A stretch of 64,000 nucleotides of DNA from Aureimonas sp. AU20 (GTDB taxonomy: Bacteria; Pseudomonadota; Alphaproteobacteria; Rhizobiales; Rhizobiaceae). The position numbers were made by a program, and so were the translations under genes. The stretch spans positions 496,001 through 560,000 of the forward strand of contig NZ_CP006367.1 in NCBI RefSeq assembly GCF_001442755.1, read 5' to 3'. The notes under the pieces are model-generated. The model did not search any database. It was not told the DNA's origin and saw nothing but the letters and a program-made list of their open reading frames with translations. Shown in pieces: positions 56,735 to 64,000 of the stretch. The number at the start of each line of letters is the position of its first letter. The stretch's first letter is position 1.

Positions 56735-56823
56735 AGGCTCGGCCTTTCGCCCTCCATCACTTTCGCTTCGCCTTCAGCCTCCAAAACCTTTCCAGCCTTC
56801 CTCCGCAGACAGGTCTGCCCGGC
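56735..56823 (+). repeat. dispersed element copy M (right half)
   Basis: GAAGGCTCGGCCTTTCGCCC, then CCAAAACCTTTCCAGCCTTC and CTCCGCAGACAGGTCTGCCC follow the order seen at 40464-40573. It lies in the 261-base spacer 56567-56827 before the TraB-like gene end. Confidence 0.45.
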
Positions 56824-56827
56824 GCCT

Positions 56828-57877
56828 TTAATCGGCGCGCGTCACCTGCCAGCCGGCGCGGCGCAGGCTTTCCACGAGGCCGGTCTCGCCGGGCAGATGC
56901 AGCGCGCCCACCGCGACGAAGAGCCCGCCGCGTGCCAGCAGAGGCTGAAGCCGCTCGCTCATCACCGCATTGCGGCGATGCACCACCGCCTCGTCGAAGC
57001 GTTGCGTCACCTCCAACGAGCGCGCCTCGTCGGTGCCGGAGGGGGCGAGCGCCGTGGTCGCGGGCTCGATCAGGGCGATGCGATCCGAAAGATAAAGCTC
57101 GGTCATGGTCTCGAAGAGATCGGGCAGCGTGTCGATGAGATCGAGCGTCGCCACGAGATTGTCGACCTGCAGATCGAGCGGCATGGTGGCGAGCGCCTCC
57201 AGCTGCTCGGTCGCGCTTTCCAGACCTTGGACGGGCTTGCCGCTCTCCTTGGCACGGCTCGCCAAGGCGATGTCCAGCACCTTCGCTCCGCCCTTCATCC
57301 GCTCCGCCTCGCAGGGCGCGACGAGAAGCTGCGTCGCCACGAACCAGGGCTGCAACGTGCGAATGGCGGCGAGCGGCATGGCGCGCTGTTCGAACTGCGG
57401 CGCGAGGCGCGTCATCTCCTGCGCCGGCACGATCGTCTCCAGGGTCTGGCCCGCCGGAAGGGTCGTGAGGTCCGGGCGCGACAGGAGCGCCGTCGCCATG
57501 ACAGCGGGGTCGAGCGCGTCCGTGGTCTCGATCACGAGGCCGGAAGCCTTTGTGAAGGCGGCGTCGGCCGAGGGCGGAAGGGTGAGAACGCGCGGGTCCG
57601 AGAGATGCATCGTACCGTAGACGAAGGAGGGCGCGACGCCCTCGCGCTCGATCCGAAACAGGCGCCCTTCGCCATTGGGAACGAGAGCCGCCTCGCGCTC
57701 GGCTTCCGCCAGTTTGCCGCTCACGGCGAGCGCGGGAAGCGCGCTCGTGCCGGCCCGGCAGGCCGTCGGCGCGGGTGCTTCGGCCAAGGCCGGCGCGGCG
57801 AGCAGCGCCAGGGCGAGACCGGGGAGAAGCAGGCGCCGCGAGGCGCGGGCGAGGTGGGATGACAGGCGAACGGGCAT
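56828..57877 (-). CDS. TraB/GumN family protein, secreted
   Basis: 349 residues. A signal peptide (LLLPGLALALLAAPALAEA). TraB/GumN signatures: FVYGTMHLSDPRVLTLPPSA with the GxxH motif, the ETTDALDPAVMATALLSRPD segment, and the C-terminal GGLFVAVGALHLPGETGLVE with a second GxxH. The family resembles TIKI metalloproteases; its bacterial role is unknown, and GumN lies in xanthan clusters. I start at ATG 57877 (MPVRLSSHLARASRR). It is predicted periplasmic and monocistronic. Confidence 0.85.
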   Translation of the reverse strand: MPVRLSSHLARASRRLLLPGLALALLAAPALAEAPAPTACRAGTSALPALAVSGKLAEAEREAALVPNGEGRLFRIEREGVAPSFVYGTMHLSDPRVLTLPPSADAAFTKASGLVIETTDALDPAVMATALLSRPDLTTLPAGQTLETIVPAQEMTRLAPQFEQRAMPLAAIRTLQPWFVATQLLVAPCEAERMKGGAKVLDIALASRAKESGKPVQGLESATEQLEALATMPLDLQVDNLVATLDLIDTLPDLFETMTELYLSDRIALIEPATTALAPSGTDEARSLEVTQRFDEAVVHRRNAVMSERLQPLLARGGLFVAVGALHLPGETGLVESLRRAGWQVTRAD

Positions 57878-58447
57878 GAGGGTCCAGGCAGATAAGAGGG
57901 TCGGAGGATCAGAAGCGGTCGGAACGTCGGCGAAACGAGGGGCAGGGCGAAGGCGAGCGGGATGGGGCCGCAGTCTCATGGCCATCCGAAGGCGCGCCGG
58001 GCCGCGATGGCGAGGAGTGGGCCGGCGGCGCCTGCCTTTCCCTCTTGGCGCCTCGCGCCTTGGAGCCCGTCCGAAAGGTTTGCTGTGTCGGCTCAACGGG
58101 TCCTTTCGCCTCCGACTTCGTTGCCAATCCTCGCCGATGCGCCCTCGCATCGACTGCGTTTGGCGCCTCGTGGAACGACAAAATCCCTCGTTGATCCTCT
58201 GCAGGGGACTTTCCGGACGCGCTCTTTGGAGCGGCTGACGAAACCTCTGCGCCGGGCATGGTTAGGGGATCTCGGGTGCAGACGAGCCCCTCGACTCTCG
58301 GAATGCCGGGGGGCGGTGCAAGGCCTTCGCACCGACATCCTCGCCCAAAAGAACCGGCCCGCCGACCTCGCGAGGGTCTTTCCGGCGCTCTCGGGCCTGC
58401 CGCTCGGGCGCGCTTTCTGGCGCCGCCCGCCCTCGTGCTGCGGCTCG
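57878..58447. other. 570-base intergenic region containing element copy D
   Basis: Bases 58085-58235 are an element copy: the central 27 bases (58119-58145) equal 19217-19243 exactly, followed by TTTGGCGCCTCGTGGAACGA and GGACTTTCCGGACGCGCTCT. The rest shows only arginine-rich frames without ribosome-binding sites. Confidence 0.6.
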
Positions 58448-59404
58448 TCACGCCGCGCCGCGCCGGGCGCGGGGATGGGCGTCGTCGTAGATCTGTAGAA
58501 GGCGGTTGCCTTCGATCGCGGTATAGACCTGCGTCGAGGAAAGCGAGGCGTGGCCCAGGAGATCCTGGATCGCACGAAGGTCCCCGCCCTTCGCCAGGAG
58601 ATGGGTGGCGAAGGAATGGCGCAGCGCATGGGGCGTCGCGGAATCGGGCAGGCCGAGAAGCCCGCGCAGCCGCTGCATCTCGCGCTGGATGATGCCTGGC
58701 CCGAGCGGGCCGCCCCGCGCGCCGCGAAACAGCGGCTTGTCCGCCGAGAGCGCGTAGGGGCAGAGGCGGCGATAGGTGCTGGCGGCCTCCAGAACGGCGG
58801 GCAGGAGCGGCACGAGCCGCTGCTTGTTGCCCTTGCCGGTGATGATCATAGAGCGGGCCTTGGGGTCGGCCAGCGCTTCTCCCGGCAGGTTCAGCGCCTC
58901 GGAAATGCGCAGGCCGCAGCCATAGAGCAGCACCATCACCGCCGTGTTGCGCGCCGCGATCCAGGGCTCGGCCGCCATGGCGCCGACCTCTTCGGTCACG
59001 GCCAGCGCGTCGGGCACGCTCAAGGGGCGCGGCAGGGATTTCGGCCGCTTGGGCGCGCGCATCGACGCCGCGCCCGCCCCCGAGGCCAGCCCCTCGCGCT
59101 CAAGATACCGCACGAAGGAGCGCACGCCCGACAGATGCCGCCCGAGCGAGCGAGCACACGCGCCCTCGCGGCGGCGATCGGCCAGAAAGGCGCGAAACTC
59201 CGCCGGCTTGAGATCGGCGAGGTCGGGGGGCGCAACCGGGCGCCCCTGGTAGCCGGCGAAGAATTGAAGAAACTGCCGGAGGTCCCGCTCATAGGCCTCC
59301 ACCGTCTGCGGCGAGGCGCGGCGCTCCACCTCCAGCCGGCGCAACCATTCGGCCTTCAGGGCCAGAAGCGGGGAGGTCGCCGAAATCAGAAGCGGGGCGT
59401 TCAT
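58448..59404 (-). CDS. xerC: tyrosine recombinase XerC
   Basis: 318 residues, the XerC/XerD length. The N-terminal SAM-like domain (LEVERRASPQTVEAYERDLR) and catalytic domain with all six positions: Arg in GCGLRISEALNLPG, Lys in ITGKGNKQRLVP, His-x-x-Arg in HALRHSFATHLLAKGG, His in LLGHASLSSTQ and the Tyr nucleophile in TQVYTAIEGNRLLQIYDDAH. With XerD it resolves chromosome dimers at dif. I start at ATG 59404 (MNAPLL). Rhizobial xerC often lies near lpdA. The upstream hairpin and osmC are on the other strand. Confidence 0.92.
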   Translation of the reverse strand: MNAPLLISATSPLLALKAEWLRRLEVERRASPQTVEAYERDLRQFLQFFAGYQGRPVAPPDLADLKPAEFRAFLADRRREGACARSLGRHLSGVRSFVRYLEREGLASGAGAASMRAPKRPKSLPRPLSVPDALAVTEEVGAMAAEPWIAARNTAVMVLLYGCGLRISEALNLPGEALADPKARSMIITGKGNKQRLVPLLPAVLEAASTYRRLCPYALSADKPLFRGARGGPLGPGIIQREMQRLRGLLGLPDSATPHALRHSFATHLLAKGGDLRAIQDLLGHASLSSTQVYTAIEGNRLLQIYDDAHPRARRGAA

Positions 59405-59719
59405 GATGAGCTTTCTCTTCCAAGTCGACGGCGAGCGGGTCGGGCGGGCCGTTTTATAGCCGGGCGGCGCGGGTCTTCGGCGGGGCGCGAGGCGGCGCCG
59501 CGCCGCGTCAGACCCGCCCTTTGGCGGCCCTACGCCATCCTCCACTCTCACAGGTCTTTCGTAAATGAAGCGTTGCGGCGCTGGAAACCGCGACGCCGCG
59601 CCCCAAAACCCTGCCGGGATGTCCTGCGCGCGACCCGACGGGACGCGGCGCGGGGCCGAACAGGGGCATGGACCCCCGGGACGGCGGGCCGCGCCGTCCC
59701 GACCCATTCGAAGGAGACA
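59405..59719. other. divergent xerC-osmC spacer with leader hairpin
   Basis: 315 bases. A perfect 10-bp stem CGGGACGGCG/CGCCGTCCCG (59677-59686, 59692-59701) lies nine bases before the osmC ribosome-binding site AAGGAG (59711). No gene is supported. Confidence 0.5.
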
Positions 59720-60160
59720 ATGATGAAGCGTCATGCAACCGCCATCTGGAACGGAGCGCTGGCAACCGGCAAGGGAAGTCTGACGACCCAGTCCGGCGCG
59801 CTCGACAACCACGGCTATTCCTTCAAGGCCCGGTTCGAGGACGAGACCGGCAAGTCCGGCACCAACCCCGAAGAGCTTCTGGCCGCCGCCCATTCCGGCT
59901 GCTTCGCCATGCAGCTCTCGCATTTCCTGGCCGAGAACGGCACGCCCGCCGACGAGCTGAAGGCGCGCGCCGTGGTCAGCGTCGAGCAGGCCGCCGCCGG
60001 CGGCTTCGAGGTGCGCTCCAGCGCCATCACGCTGGAAGCCAAGGTGCCCGGCATCGACGACGCCACGTTCCAGCAGCTCGCCACCAAGGCCAAGGAAGGC
60101 TGCCCGATCTCCAAGGCGCTCGGCGCCATCGAGGTCTCGCTCGACGCCAAGCTGGTCTGA
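59720..60160 (+). CDS. osmC: OsmC family peroxiredoxin-like protein
   Basis: 146 residues. Reduces organic hydroperoxides with paired thiols. Catalytic cysteines: AAAHSGCFAMQLSHFLAENG near residue 58 and AKEGCPISKALGA near residue 128. The N-terminal half (HATAIWNGALATGKGSLTTQ) and EELLAAAHSGC are typical OsmC. AAGGAG seven bases upstream of ATG 59720. A hairpin in the leader might modulate translation or transcription. It is followed by a terminator. Confidence 0.93.
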   Translation: MMKRHATAIWNGALATGKGSLTTQSGALDNHGYSFKARFEDETGKSGTNPEELLAAAHSGCFAMQLSHFLAENGTPADELKARAVVSVEQAAAGGFEVRSSAITLEAKVPGIDDATFQQLATKAKEGCPISKALGAIEVSLDAKLV

Positions 60161-60174
60161 GCGATTTTTCGAGG

Positions 60175-60200
60175 GGAAGCCCGCCGCGTGGCGGGCTTTC
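60175..60200 (+). terminator. terminator of osmC
   Basis: AAGCCCGCC (60177-60185) and GGCGGGCTT (60190-60198) form a 9-bp stem with a GCGT loop, followed by TCCTGTCT. Confidence 0.7.
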
Positions 60201-60207
60201 CTGTCTC

Positions 60208-60260
60208 TACGGTTTCGAAGCCTATTGGGGAAATTCCGCCGGGTTGGTCCGACCGGGCGG
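60208..60260 (-). repeat. dispersed element end in the osmC-mur spacer
   Basis: GGTTTCGAAGCCTATTGGGG then GCCGGGTTGGTCCGACC matches the reverse complement of copy B's right end. It is partial. Confidence 0.5.
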
Positions 60261-60371
60261 TTTCCACCGTTGCCTATCCGCGCAGGGGGCGCTGGTGTCG
60301 CTTAAGTTCAGCGCCCCATGGTGCCCGGAAAATCCGCGCCGCACCTCCGCTGACGATGCCTCGACAGACGC

Positions 60372-60797
60372 TCAGCCGCCGCTCTTGCGCCCATAGAGTT
60401 CGAGCCGGTGGAAGACGATTTCGTACCCCAGCTCGCGAGCAATCTCGTCCTGCAAGGCTTCGATCCGCTCGGAGCGAAATTCGATTACCGCACCCGTGTC
60501 CATGTCGATCAGGTGATCGTGATGGGCGCTGTCGGCCTGCTCGAAGCGCGAGGGGCCGTTGGCAAAGGCATGGCGGTGGATCGCCCCCTTTTCCTCCAGA
60601 AGGCGCATGGTGCGATAGACCGTCGACAGCGAGATCGAGGGGTCGATCGCCGAGGCGCGGCGAAAGATTTCGAGCGCGTCGGGATGGTCGCCCCCTTCGC
60701 TCAGGATGCGCAGGATCGTCTTTCGAGGCCGGGTGATCCGAACACCCGCCTCGCGCAACAGGGACTCGTAATCGAGCGCTTTGTTCGCCGTGGTCAT
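60372..60797 (-). CDS. mur: Fur-family regulator, Mur-like (manganese)
   Basis: 141 residues. A winged-helix N-terminal half ([20 protein letters not shown], then [20 protein letters not shown]) and the Fur metal-binding block [20 protein letters not shown], ending in [14 protein letters not shown]. The divergent mntH gene with a Mur-type operator points to Mn2+ sensing rather than Fe2+. Alternatives are Fur or Irr: Irr usually has a haem-binding HxH/HRM region that I do not see. The start is ATG 60797. Confidence 0.8.
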   Translation of the reverse strand: MTTANKALDYESLLREAGVRITRPRKTILRILSEGGDHPDALEIFRRASAIDPSISLSTVYRTMRLLEEKGAIHRHAFANGPSRFEQADSAHHDHLIDMDTGAVIEFRSERIEALQDEIARELGYEIVFHRLELYGRKSGG

Positions 60798-60952
60798 TCC
60801 TGCTCTCTACAAGCAAACGCGGCGCGGCGCGAGACGCTTTGGCCAGACGTGGATCGACCTTTTGCCCGGCCCAAACACCTCCGATCGCCTCCCTTCGCCG
60901 AGCCGCGCCGACACCCGTCTTGCCCTAATTCTACAACCCTTCCACCTTTTCT

Positions 60953-60973
60953 TGCAAATCATTCGCATTTGCA
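60953..60973. promoter_or_regulatory. Mur-responsive operator (MRS) before mntH
   Basis: TGCAAAT-N7-ATTTGCA is a perfect inverted repeat 66-86 bases before the mntH start. The layout corresponds to the rhizobial Mur-responsive sequence. It lies between mur and mntH and could control both. Confidence 0.65.
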
Positions 60974-61038
60974 TTGACGCCCAGCGGCTTTCTCCCTAGC
61001 TTCCCCGCTGCCCAGCCCCGCATGAGGACCGTTTCCGC

Positions 61039-62421
61039 ATGGCACGCGTCGATGTCGAGACCAGCAATTCCACGCCCATTCCTCCGCCTCGCACCGACGG
61101 GTTCGCCCGCGCGCGGGCGGAGGGCTCGCTGCAGCAGTCCTATCGCAGCGTCGGGGTGGGGGAGGGCGGGACGATGCTGCGCCGCTTCCTCGCGTTTCTC
61201 GGCCCTGGCTATCTCGTGGCCGTCGGCTACATGGACCCCGGCAACTGGGCGACCTCGCTCGCCGGCGGGTCCGAGTTCGGCTATACGCTGCTCTTTGCGG
61301 TGCTCCTCTCCTCGCTGATGGCGATCGTCCTCCAGGCGCTCTGCGCGCGCCTTGCCATTGCGACGGGCCGCGACCTCGCCCAGGCCTGCCGCGACGCCTA
61401 TCCCAGGCCCGTCTCCTTCGGCCTCTGGATTCTGGCGGAACTGGCCATCGTCGCGACCGACCTCGCCGAAGTCATCGGCACGGCGATCGCGCTGAAGCTC
61501 CTGTTCGGCCTGCCGCTGGAATGGGGCGTGCTCGTCACCGCGCTCGACGTGTTCGTGATCCTCTGGCTCCAGTCGCGCGGCTTTCGCTATGTGGAGGCCT
61601 TCGTCGCGACCATGATCCTGGTGATCGCGATCTGTTTCGTAGGCCAGCTGCTGCTCGCCCAGCCCTCGATCGCGGCGGTGGCCAGTGGCTTCCTGCCAGC
61701 CAGCTCGATCGTCACGGACGAGCGGCAGCTTTATCTCGCGCTCGGCATTCTCGGCGCCACCGTCATGCCGCACAATCTCTACCTCCACACCGGCATCGTG
61801 CAGACCCGCGCCTATCGCCAGGACGAGGCGGGCAAGCGCGAGGCGATCCGCTTCGCCACCGCCGACTCCACCCTCGCTCTCGGCTTCGCGCTGCTGGTCA
61901 ACGCCTCGATCCTGATCCTGGCGGCGGCCGCCTTCCATGCCACCGGCCAGGGCACGGTGGGCGATCTGGAAGAGGCCCATTCGTTGCTGGCGCCGCTTCT
62001 CGGCGCGGCGCTGGCCCCGATCCTCTTCGCAGTCGCGCTTCTCGCCTCGGGCCTGTCCTCCACGGTCACCGCGACGCTGGCCGGGCAGATCGTCATGGAA
62101 GGCTTCCTGCGCCTTCGCATCTCGCCGGTCCTGCGGCGCCTCATCACGCGCGGCCTCGCCATCCTGCCGGCGGCCGGCATCATCATCGCCTATGGCGAGG
62201 CGAGCGCCGGCGAGCTTCTGGTTTTCAGCCAGGTCATCCTGTCGATGCAGCTTCCCTTCGCCGTGGTGCCGCTCGTCATGATGTCGCGCGACCGCGCCAA
62301 GATGGGAGCATTTCGCGCCCCTGCCTGGCTGCTCGGCATCGCCATCCTGATCGCGGGCCTAATCGTGGCGCTCAATCTCAAGCTTGTCTTCGACTTTGCC
62401 CGAGTCGGCGCGGGCGGCTGA
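61039..62421 (+). CDS. mntH: Nramp-type Mn2+/H+ symporter
   Basis: 460 residues, 11 helices after a polar N-terminus of about 48 residues. Metal-binding marks: the DPGN motif at residues 66-69 ([20 protein letters not shown]) and the helix 6 MPHN motif ([20 protein letters not shown]). It imports Mn2+ (and to some extent Fe2+) with protons. It is divergent from mur with the operator in front of its promoter, so manganese repression is likely. A hairpin lies after the stop, best read as asd's terminator. Confidence 0.93.
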   Translation: MARVDVETSNSTPIPPPRTDGFARARAEGSLQQSYRSVGVGEGGTMLRRFLAFLGPGYLVAVGYMDPGNWATSLAGGSEFGYTLLFAVLLSSLMAIVLQALCARLAIATGRDLAQACRDAYPRPVSFGLWILAELAIVATDLAEVIGTAIALKLLFGLPLEWGVLVTALDVFVILWLQSRGFRYVEAFVATMILVIAICFVGQLLLAQPSIAAVASGFLPASSIVTDERQLYLALGILGATVMPHNLYLHTGIVQTRAYRQDEAGKREAIRFATADSTLALGFALLVNASILILAAAAFHATGQGTVGDLEEAHSLLAPLLGAALAPILFAVALLASGLSSTVTATLAGQIVMEGFLRLRISPVLRRLITRGLAILPAAGIIIAYGEASAGELLVFSQVILSMQLPFAVVPLVMMSRDRAKMGAFRAPAWLLGIAILIAGLIVALNLKLVFDFARVGAGG

Positions 62422-62444
62422 TCCCTTCCGATACACCTGCGGCC

Positions 62445-62475
62445 AAACGAAAACGGCGCCCCATGGGGCGCCGCT
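62445..62475 (-). terminator. terminator of asd (minus strand)
   Basis: CGGCGCCCC-AT-GGGGCGCCG is a near-perfect palindrome (62454-62473) followed, on the minus strand, by TTTTCG. The flank on the plus strand is not T-rich. Confidence 0.7.
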
Positions 62476-62501
62476 CGGTCGTCTGTAGAAGCGGACGGGT
62501 C

Positions 62502-63536
62502 TCAGGCGGCCTTGCGCTTGGCGCCCAGCAGCTTGCGGTTGATCAGGAGTTCCGCGATCTGGATGGCGTTGAGCGCGGCGCCCTTGCGCAGGTTGTCGGC
62601 GACGACCCAGAGGTTGAGGCCGTTCTCCAGCGTCTGATCCTCGCGGATGCGCGAGATATAGGTCGCGTCCTCGCCCGCCGTGTCGAGCGGCGTGACGTAG
62701 CCGCCGTCCTCGTGCTTGTCGATCACCAGGCAGCCCGGCGCCTCGCGCAGTATGGCGCGCGCCTCGTCGGCGGTGATCGGGTTCTCGAACTCGATGTTCA
62801 CGGACTCTGAATGGCCGATGAAGACGGGAACGCGCACGGCGGTGCAGGTCACCTTGATCTTCGGGTCGAGCATCTTCTTGGTCTCGACCATGACCTTCCA
62901 CTCTTCCTTGGTCGAGCCGTCTTCCATGAAGACGTCGATATGGGGAATGACGTTGAAGGCAATGCGCTTGGTGAACTTCTTGGCGCTGACGGGATCGGCC
63001 ACGAACACCGCGCGGCTCTGCTGGAACAGCTCGTCCATGCCTTCCTTGCCGGCGCCCGAAACGGACTGGTAGGTCGAGACCACGACGCGCTTGATCGTCG
63101 CCTTGTCGTGCAGCGGCTTGAGGGCCACGACGAGCTGGGCGGTGGAGCAGTTCGGATTGGCGATGATGTAGCGCTGCGTGAAGCCGGAAATGGCGTCGGC
63201 GTTCACTTCCGGAACGATCAGCGGCACGTCGGCATCGTAGCGGAAGGCCGAGGAATTATCGATCACGACGCAGCCCTGCGCGCCGATCTTGGGCGCCCAT
63301 TCCTTGGCGACCGAACCGCCGGCGGACATGAGGCAGATGTCGACGTCGGAGAAGTCGAAGAGCTCGAGCGCCTTGACCTTCAGGGTCTTGTCGCCGAACG
63401 AGACCTCGGTGCCCTGGCTGCGGCGCGAGGCGACCGCCACCACTTCGTCGGCGGGGAAGCCGCGCTCGTCGAGAATGTTGAGCATTTCGCGGCCGACATT
63501 GCCCGTCGCGCCGACCACTGCAACCTTGTAACCCAT
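62502..63536 (-). CDS. asd: aspartate-semialdehyde dehydrogenase
   Basis: 344 residues. NADP binding VAVVGATGNVGREMLNILDE; active-site Cys130 in YIIANPNCSTAQLVVALKPL; the HSESVNIEF region contributes the catalytic histidine. It converts aspartyl phosphate to the semialdehyde for lysine, diaminopimelate, methionine and threonine synthesis. It is an essential single gene with a terminator downstream, facing away from the COG0523 gene. The start is ATG 63536. Confidence 0.96.
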   Translation of the reverse strand: MGYKVAVVGATGNVGREMLNILDERGFPADEVVAVASRRSQGTEVSFGDKTLKVKALELFDFSDVDICLMSAGGSVAKEWAPKIGAQGCVVIDNSSAFRYDADVPLIVPEVNADAISGFTQRYIIANPNCSTAQLVVALKPLHDKATIKRVVVSTYQSVSGAGKEGMDELFQQSRAVFVADPVSAKKFTKRIAFNVIPHIDVFMEDGSTKEEWKVMVETKKMLDPKIKVTCTAVRVPVFIGHSESVNIEFENPITADEARAILREAPGCLVIDKHEDGGYVTPLDTAGEDATYISRIREDQTLENGLNLWVVADNLRKGAALNAIQIAELLINRKLLGAKRKAA

Positions 63537-63728
63537 GGGTCTGACCTGTTCCTCGCCCCCCTCAAGAACTCGTCATGCGCTTCTAGCCCCGTTCCGGGGG
63601 CGAGCGGAACGAGGGTCAGGGCGTAATCGTGGTTTTGGTCGGAAGCGCGGACATGACGCCCCCTATGCTCTCGTTGCCCGTCCCTGTCAATCGCGCCGCT
63701 CCCGGCTTGCATCCTCGATCCCAAGTCG

Positions 63729-63751
63729 ATTATGTTATGATATAACATTAC
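63729..63751 (+). promoter_or_regulatory. Zur box before the COG0523 gene
   Basis: ATGTTAT-GAT-ATAACAT (63732-63748) is a perfect inverted repeat matching the alphaproteobacterial Zur site with its TGTTATA/TATAACA-type arms, 19 bases before the start codon. Confidence 0.75.
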
Positions 63752-63766
63752 GAAATGGAGATCCCG

Positions 63767-64000
63767 ATGGGCCGCTATCGCTGCGAGGAAACACCGAACG
63801 ACACGCGCCTTCCCGTCACCGTCCTGTCCGGCTTTCTGGGCGCGGGCAAGACCACGCTACTGAACCACGTTCTCAACAACCGCGAGGGTCGGCGCGTCGC
63901 GGTGATCGTCAACGACATGAGCGAGGTGAACATCGACGCCGACCTCGTGCGCGAAGGCGGGGCCGACCTGTCGCGCACCGACGAGACGCTGGTGGAGATG
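63767..64000 (+). CDS. COG0523 GTPase / zinc metallochaperone, N-terminal part
   Basis: The first 78 codons; the gene runs off the window. Walker A is [20 protein letters not shown] near residue 24, followed by [20 protein letters not shown], which is the CobW/COG0523 signature ([10 protein letters not shown]). Members move zinc to target proteins under starvation. The Zur box directly upstream supports the ZigA-type zinc branch rather than CobW (cobalamin). GGAG six bases before ATG 63767. The C-terminal CxCC-type domain is not visible here. Confidence 0.85.
   Translation, partial: MGRYRCEETPNDTRLPVTVLSGFLGAGKTTLLNHVLNNREGRRVAVIVNDMSEVNIDADLVREGGADLSRTDETLVEM

Overview
This 64 kb window looks like chromosomal DNA from a GC-rich alphaproteobacterium of the Hyphomicrobiales (Rhizobiales). 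The basis is gene content and order. There is a sucC-sucD-sucA-sucB...lpdA cluster with zapE upstream. There is an rsmB / heparinase / purH / UMF1-type MFS block, a Brucella Omp19-like lipoprotein, a 1,600-residue NAD-glutamate dehydrogenase, a DUF1674 protein, and a Mur-type Fur protein divergent from mntH. Aurantimonadaceae would fit, but I cannot place the family firmly. No rRNA, tRNA, CRISPR array, prophage or intact insertion sequence was recognised.

Layout. 1-8 kb: end of a YggS-family gene, a DedA protein, an AI-2E-type permease, acs, then a galactitol-type PTS (IIC-IIA-IIB) followed by a broken DUF1330 gene, a tiny ORF with an extreme Shine-Dalgarno sequence, and a DUF1003 protein. 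8-13 kb: an emrAB-type drug pump, cyclopropane fatty acid synthase and an SMR pump, all on the minus strand. 13-21 kb: long non-coding stretches with repeats, a secreted nuclease, a DUF1674 protein, htpX, nhaA, a truncated DinB gene, an ankyrin protein and rsmB. 21-30 kb: heparinase, a lipoprotein, a Nudix hydrolase, purH, an MFS protein, a 43-residue basic protein and an acyltransferase. 30-38 kb: the giant NAD-GDH and a lemA-TPM-TPM operon. 38-44 kb: pdxY, DUF429, carbonic anhydrase, omp19-like, zapE. 44-54 kb: the TCA cluster. 54-64 kb: a diguanylate cyclase, a TraB/GumN protein, xerC, osmC, mur/mntH, asd and the start of a COG0523 metallochaperone.

How the genes work together. The suc cluster encodes 2-oxoglutarate dehydrogenase (E1, E2, and an lpdA-encoded E3) and succinyl-CoA synthetase. 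NAD-GDH feeds it 2-oxoglutarate from glutamate, and acs feeds acetyl-CoA. mdh, which lies between zapE and sucC in many relatives, is not there. Metal control is readable at two promoters: a Mur-type operator between mur and mntH, and a Zur-type operator before the COG0523 gene.

Most unusual signals. (1) Three exact copies of the 14-bp parS core GTTTCACGTGAAAC lie at 12.6, 31.1 and 54.5 kb, which suggests the chromosome's ParB-loading, origin-proximal region. (2) A family of diverged, about 200-240 bp, MITE-like elements occupies many of the unusually long intergenic regions. One copy keeps perfect 13-bp terminal inverted repeats, another a perfect 16-bp inverted pair, and two copies 39 kb apart share 27 identical bases. 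(3) A 25-codon ORF is preceded by 15 bases complementary to the 16S rRNA 3' tail and followed by a perfect GAAA-loop terminator. (4) A galactitol-type PTS sits in a lineage where the PTS is usually only regulatory. All start choices, repeat boundaries and operators were read by eye; no alignment or database search was run.
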